From Carboxylicivirga taeanensis (GTDB lineage Bacteria; Bacteroidota; Bacteroidia; Bacteroidales; Marinilabiliaceae), in assembly GCF_051851475.1 (NCBI RefSeq), contig NZ_JBPUSJ010000004.1:310001-374000 (forward strand): DNA of 64,000 nucleotides, given 5' to 3'. The notes under the pieces were generated by a model, which worked only from the letters and a program-made list of their open reading frames with translations, was not told the DNA's origin and did not search any database. The position numbers and the translations under genes were made by a program. Every line of letters begins with the position of its first letter. Within the stretch, counting starts at the first letter, position 1. Shown one piece after another: positions 62,640 through 64,000 of the stretch.

Positions 62640-64000
62640 TTAGAAAACACCGTTATCGCGTGGGTGATTTCGTTTTTCATATTTCAGATCCTGAAGCATG
62701 CTGGAGTTTACACGGATGGTAAAGAAATACGATTTATATCGTCCAACAGGTACCAGGTTAAAGTTCATGCTCCAACAGTGCAAATCGCGGCTGATACCGA
62801 TGTTTGTGTGCGCTATTTCCTTGCGGTCGAAACTGTATCCCGATGCAAAATTAATGCGCCATTTAGGCGTTAAAGAGATGTTTCCGTTCAGGTTCACATC
62901 AGAGGTGACCTTGAAATTGTAATCCATCTTTTTGGTGTTGAAGTCGCCTCTGCTAAGCCTTAAGGAATAATTAAGCGATATATTCCACGGAATTTCAAAC
63001 TTAGCATACCCATCGTCACCCTGTGTAAAGGTCGCATTTCCGCCTTTAAAGGCTGCTTGTGGATCGAATTCCTGGTTGTTAAGCGGGTCGGGGGGCAATG
63101 CGTTGGGATCTTCATCATTGGCATTCGGATCATCGGAGCCCTTTTTATCTTTCTTCTTGAAGGTATCTGAACCAAAATTAAGTCCAAAGCTTAGGTTGGC
63201 ACTCTCCAGGCGAAGGAGTTTACCCTGTTGGGCCCAAACCGACTGGTTCACACGTATAGGCTTACCTGTTTTGGTGGTATCAATAGCATAGGGGTCAAAG
63301 CGTGCTCCAAAATTTACATTGGTACCAAACAGCTTGGTGCGCCCGGTCATGTTTATTGGCTGCCACTTTAGTGAGTCGGCCAAAAAGTTATAGCTGGTGC
63401 TGAAGTTCAGGCTTTCTAATATTTTCAGCTTTTTAAAACCAGTTGTATCTTTTTCGCTTTTGACTTTCATCTCGAGAGTATTGCCTAAGCTAAAACTCAT
63501 GGAACCAGATTTCCCTCTGCCCGGAACTCCATAAAGAGAACCGTCGTAGTATGAATAATCGTGTCTGACAACCTCGTCCCGGGCCTCATCATAGTATTCA
63601 AACCAATCGTAATACCCGTATTTGGAATCCCCAAAATCAGGTCGGTACGACATCGATACCGACGGTGTGGCTACGTGGCGGATTGCGTCCACTTTGTTTC
63701 CGAAGAGTTTTCTCCAGGGGCGAAAAAAGGTATATATTTTTGTTGAAGTACCTGCGCTGAAACTGTAGTCGTAAACGCGGTTAAATCCGGTAATTGTATC
63801 CGTATTGACAATCTGTTTCTCAATCTCGTCGTAGCCTTTTTCAATTTTATTAAGGTACCAGCGTTCGGTATAGTTAAAAGAGGGGGTTACTGTAAAGTGC
63901 TTAAGGAACTTTAAGTTCATTGCTACAGGAATGCTGTGCTTAACCCCATTTTTCCATTGGTTGGCAAAGCTCTCGCCATCAAAACCTAATTCTGATTCTT
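62640..64000 (-). CDS. Putative LPS-assembly outer-membrane protein LptD (C-terminal part, 5'-truncated)
   Basis: The frame is open to the right window edge, so only about 450 C-terminal residues are seen. They are barrel strands with the family-type motifs KHSIPVAMNLKFLKHF, TVTPSFNYTERWY, RHVATPSVSMSYRPDFG and WSMNFNLVPVGRYKSYFF. The protein would insert lipopolysaccharide into the outer membrane. A Asp/Asn/Pro-rich loop (DDPNANDEDPNALPPDP) probably lies outside. The C-terminus is NHPRDNGVF, not a classic aromatic end but close (final Phe). Assignment rests on barrel-motif memory only. Confidence 0.75.
   Translation of the reverse strand, partial: ESELGFDGESFANQWKNGVKHSIPVAMNLKFLKHFTVTPSFNYTERWYLNKIEKGYDEIEKQIVNTDTITGFNRVYDYSFSAGTSTKIYTFFRPWRKLFGNKVDAIRHVATPSVSMSYRPDFGDSKYGYYDWFEYYDEARDEVVRHDYSYYDGSLYGVPGRGKSGSMSFSLGNTLEMKVKSEKDTTGFKKLKILESLNFSTSYNFLADSLKWQPINMTGRTKLFGTNVNFGARFDPYAIDTTKTGKPIRVNQSVWAQQGKLLRLESANLSFGLNFGSDTFKKKDKKGSDDPNANDEDPNALPPDPLNNQEFDPQAAFKGGNATFTQGDDGYAKFEIPWNISLNYSLRLSRGDFNTKKMDYNFKVTSDVNLNGNISLTPKWRINFASGYSFDRKEIAHTNIGISRDLHCWSMNFNLVPVGRYKSYFFTIRVNSSMLQDLKYEKRNHPRDNGVF

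Overview
The window looks like chromosome from an anaerobic or facultative, probably marine, Bacteroidota of the Marinilabiliales/Bacteroidales type (lineage is an inference). Support comes from a fused MurF-alanine racemase, a tmRNA whose tag ends in ENNYALAA, an outer-membrane beta-barrel protein with a carboxypeptidase-regulatory-like plug, TAnnTTTG-type -7 promoter boxes, many SPII lipoproteins, and anaerobe proteins (rubrerythrin, flavin reductase-rubredoxin, NfnAB-like reductase, anaerobic cobalamin pathway). Layout: 1-8455 is the end of a polysaccharide-degradation cluster on the + strand: two paralogous GH2 enzymes and three S1 formylglycine sulfatases, nearly all lipoproteins, closed by a strong terminator. 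This suggests breakdown of a sulfated galactan-like or other sulfated glycan; no SusC/SusD pair lies inside the window. mnmE (8740-10149) follows on the minus strand. 10270-22931 is a large cobalamin locus: a Bacteroidetes-type promoter, a cobalamin riboswitch and a long structured leader precede genes running from precorrin-2 formation through ring methylation and contraction (several fused enzymes) to a CbiMNQO cobalt ECF transporter. It is interrupted once, at 16336-16690, by a hairpin-rich intergenic element. A frameshifted REP-associated transposase flanked by matching REP-like blocks lies at 22936-23827. 23831-27634 (minus) holds a HAD nucleotidase, a coiled-coil lipoprotein, rsmI and a repeat-bearing protein. 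27703-31139 (+) holds tdk, murF-alr and a degenerate nucleotidyltransferase-like protein. Then come a Cache-type hybrid-less sensor kinase, an HD protein, an SDR dehydrogenase, and an OmpR-type two-component system divergent from an outer-membrane beta-barrel gene; the gap between them carries phased TTAACCT repeats. 39720-42829 is the least ordinary stretch: seven and a half tandem 42-bp repeats directly upstream of a DUF6261-like gene, then tmRNA, then a membrane-anchored protein with five regularly spaced E-x-W-M motifs. The remainder is mostly housekeeping: mdh, folP-cdaA, an epimerase, a hemolysin III protein, a GH13-GH31 starch/maltodextrin pair with a candidate LacI-type operator upstream, a MaoC dehydratase, rubrerythrin and flavin reductase-rubredoxin, an AraC regulator, an iron alcohol dehydrogenase, the NfnA/NfnB/DHOD-like trio, rpsF-rpsR-rplI, ridA, and the C-terminal part of an LptD-like outer-membrane protein running off the right edge. 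I found no phage, CRISPR array, rRNA or tRNA gene apart from tmRNA. All names rest on motif recognition by eye; no database search was run.
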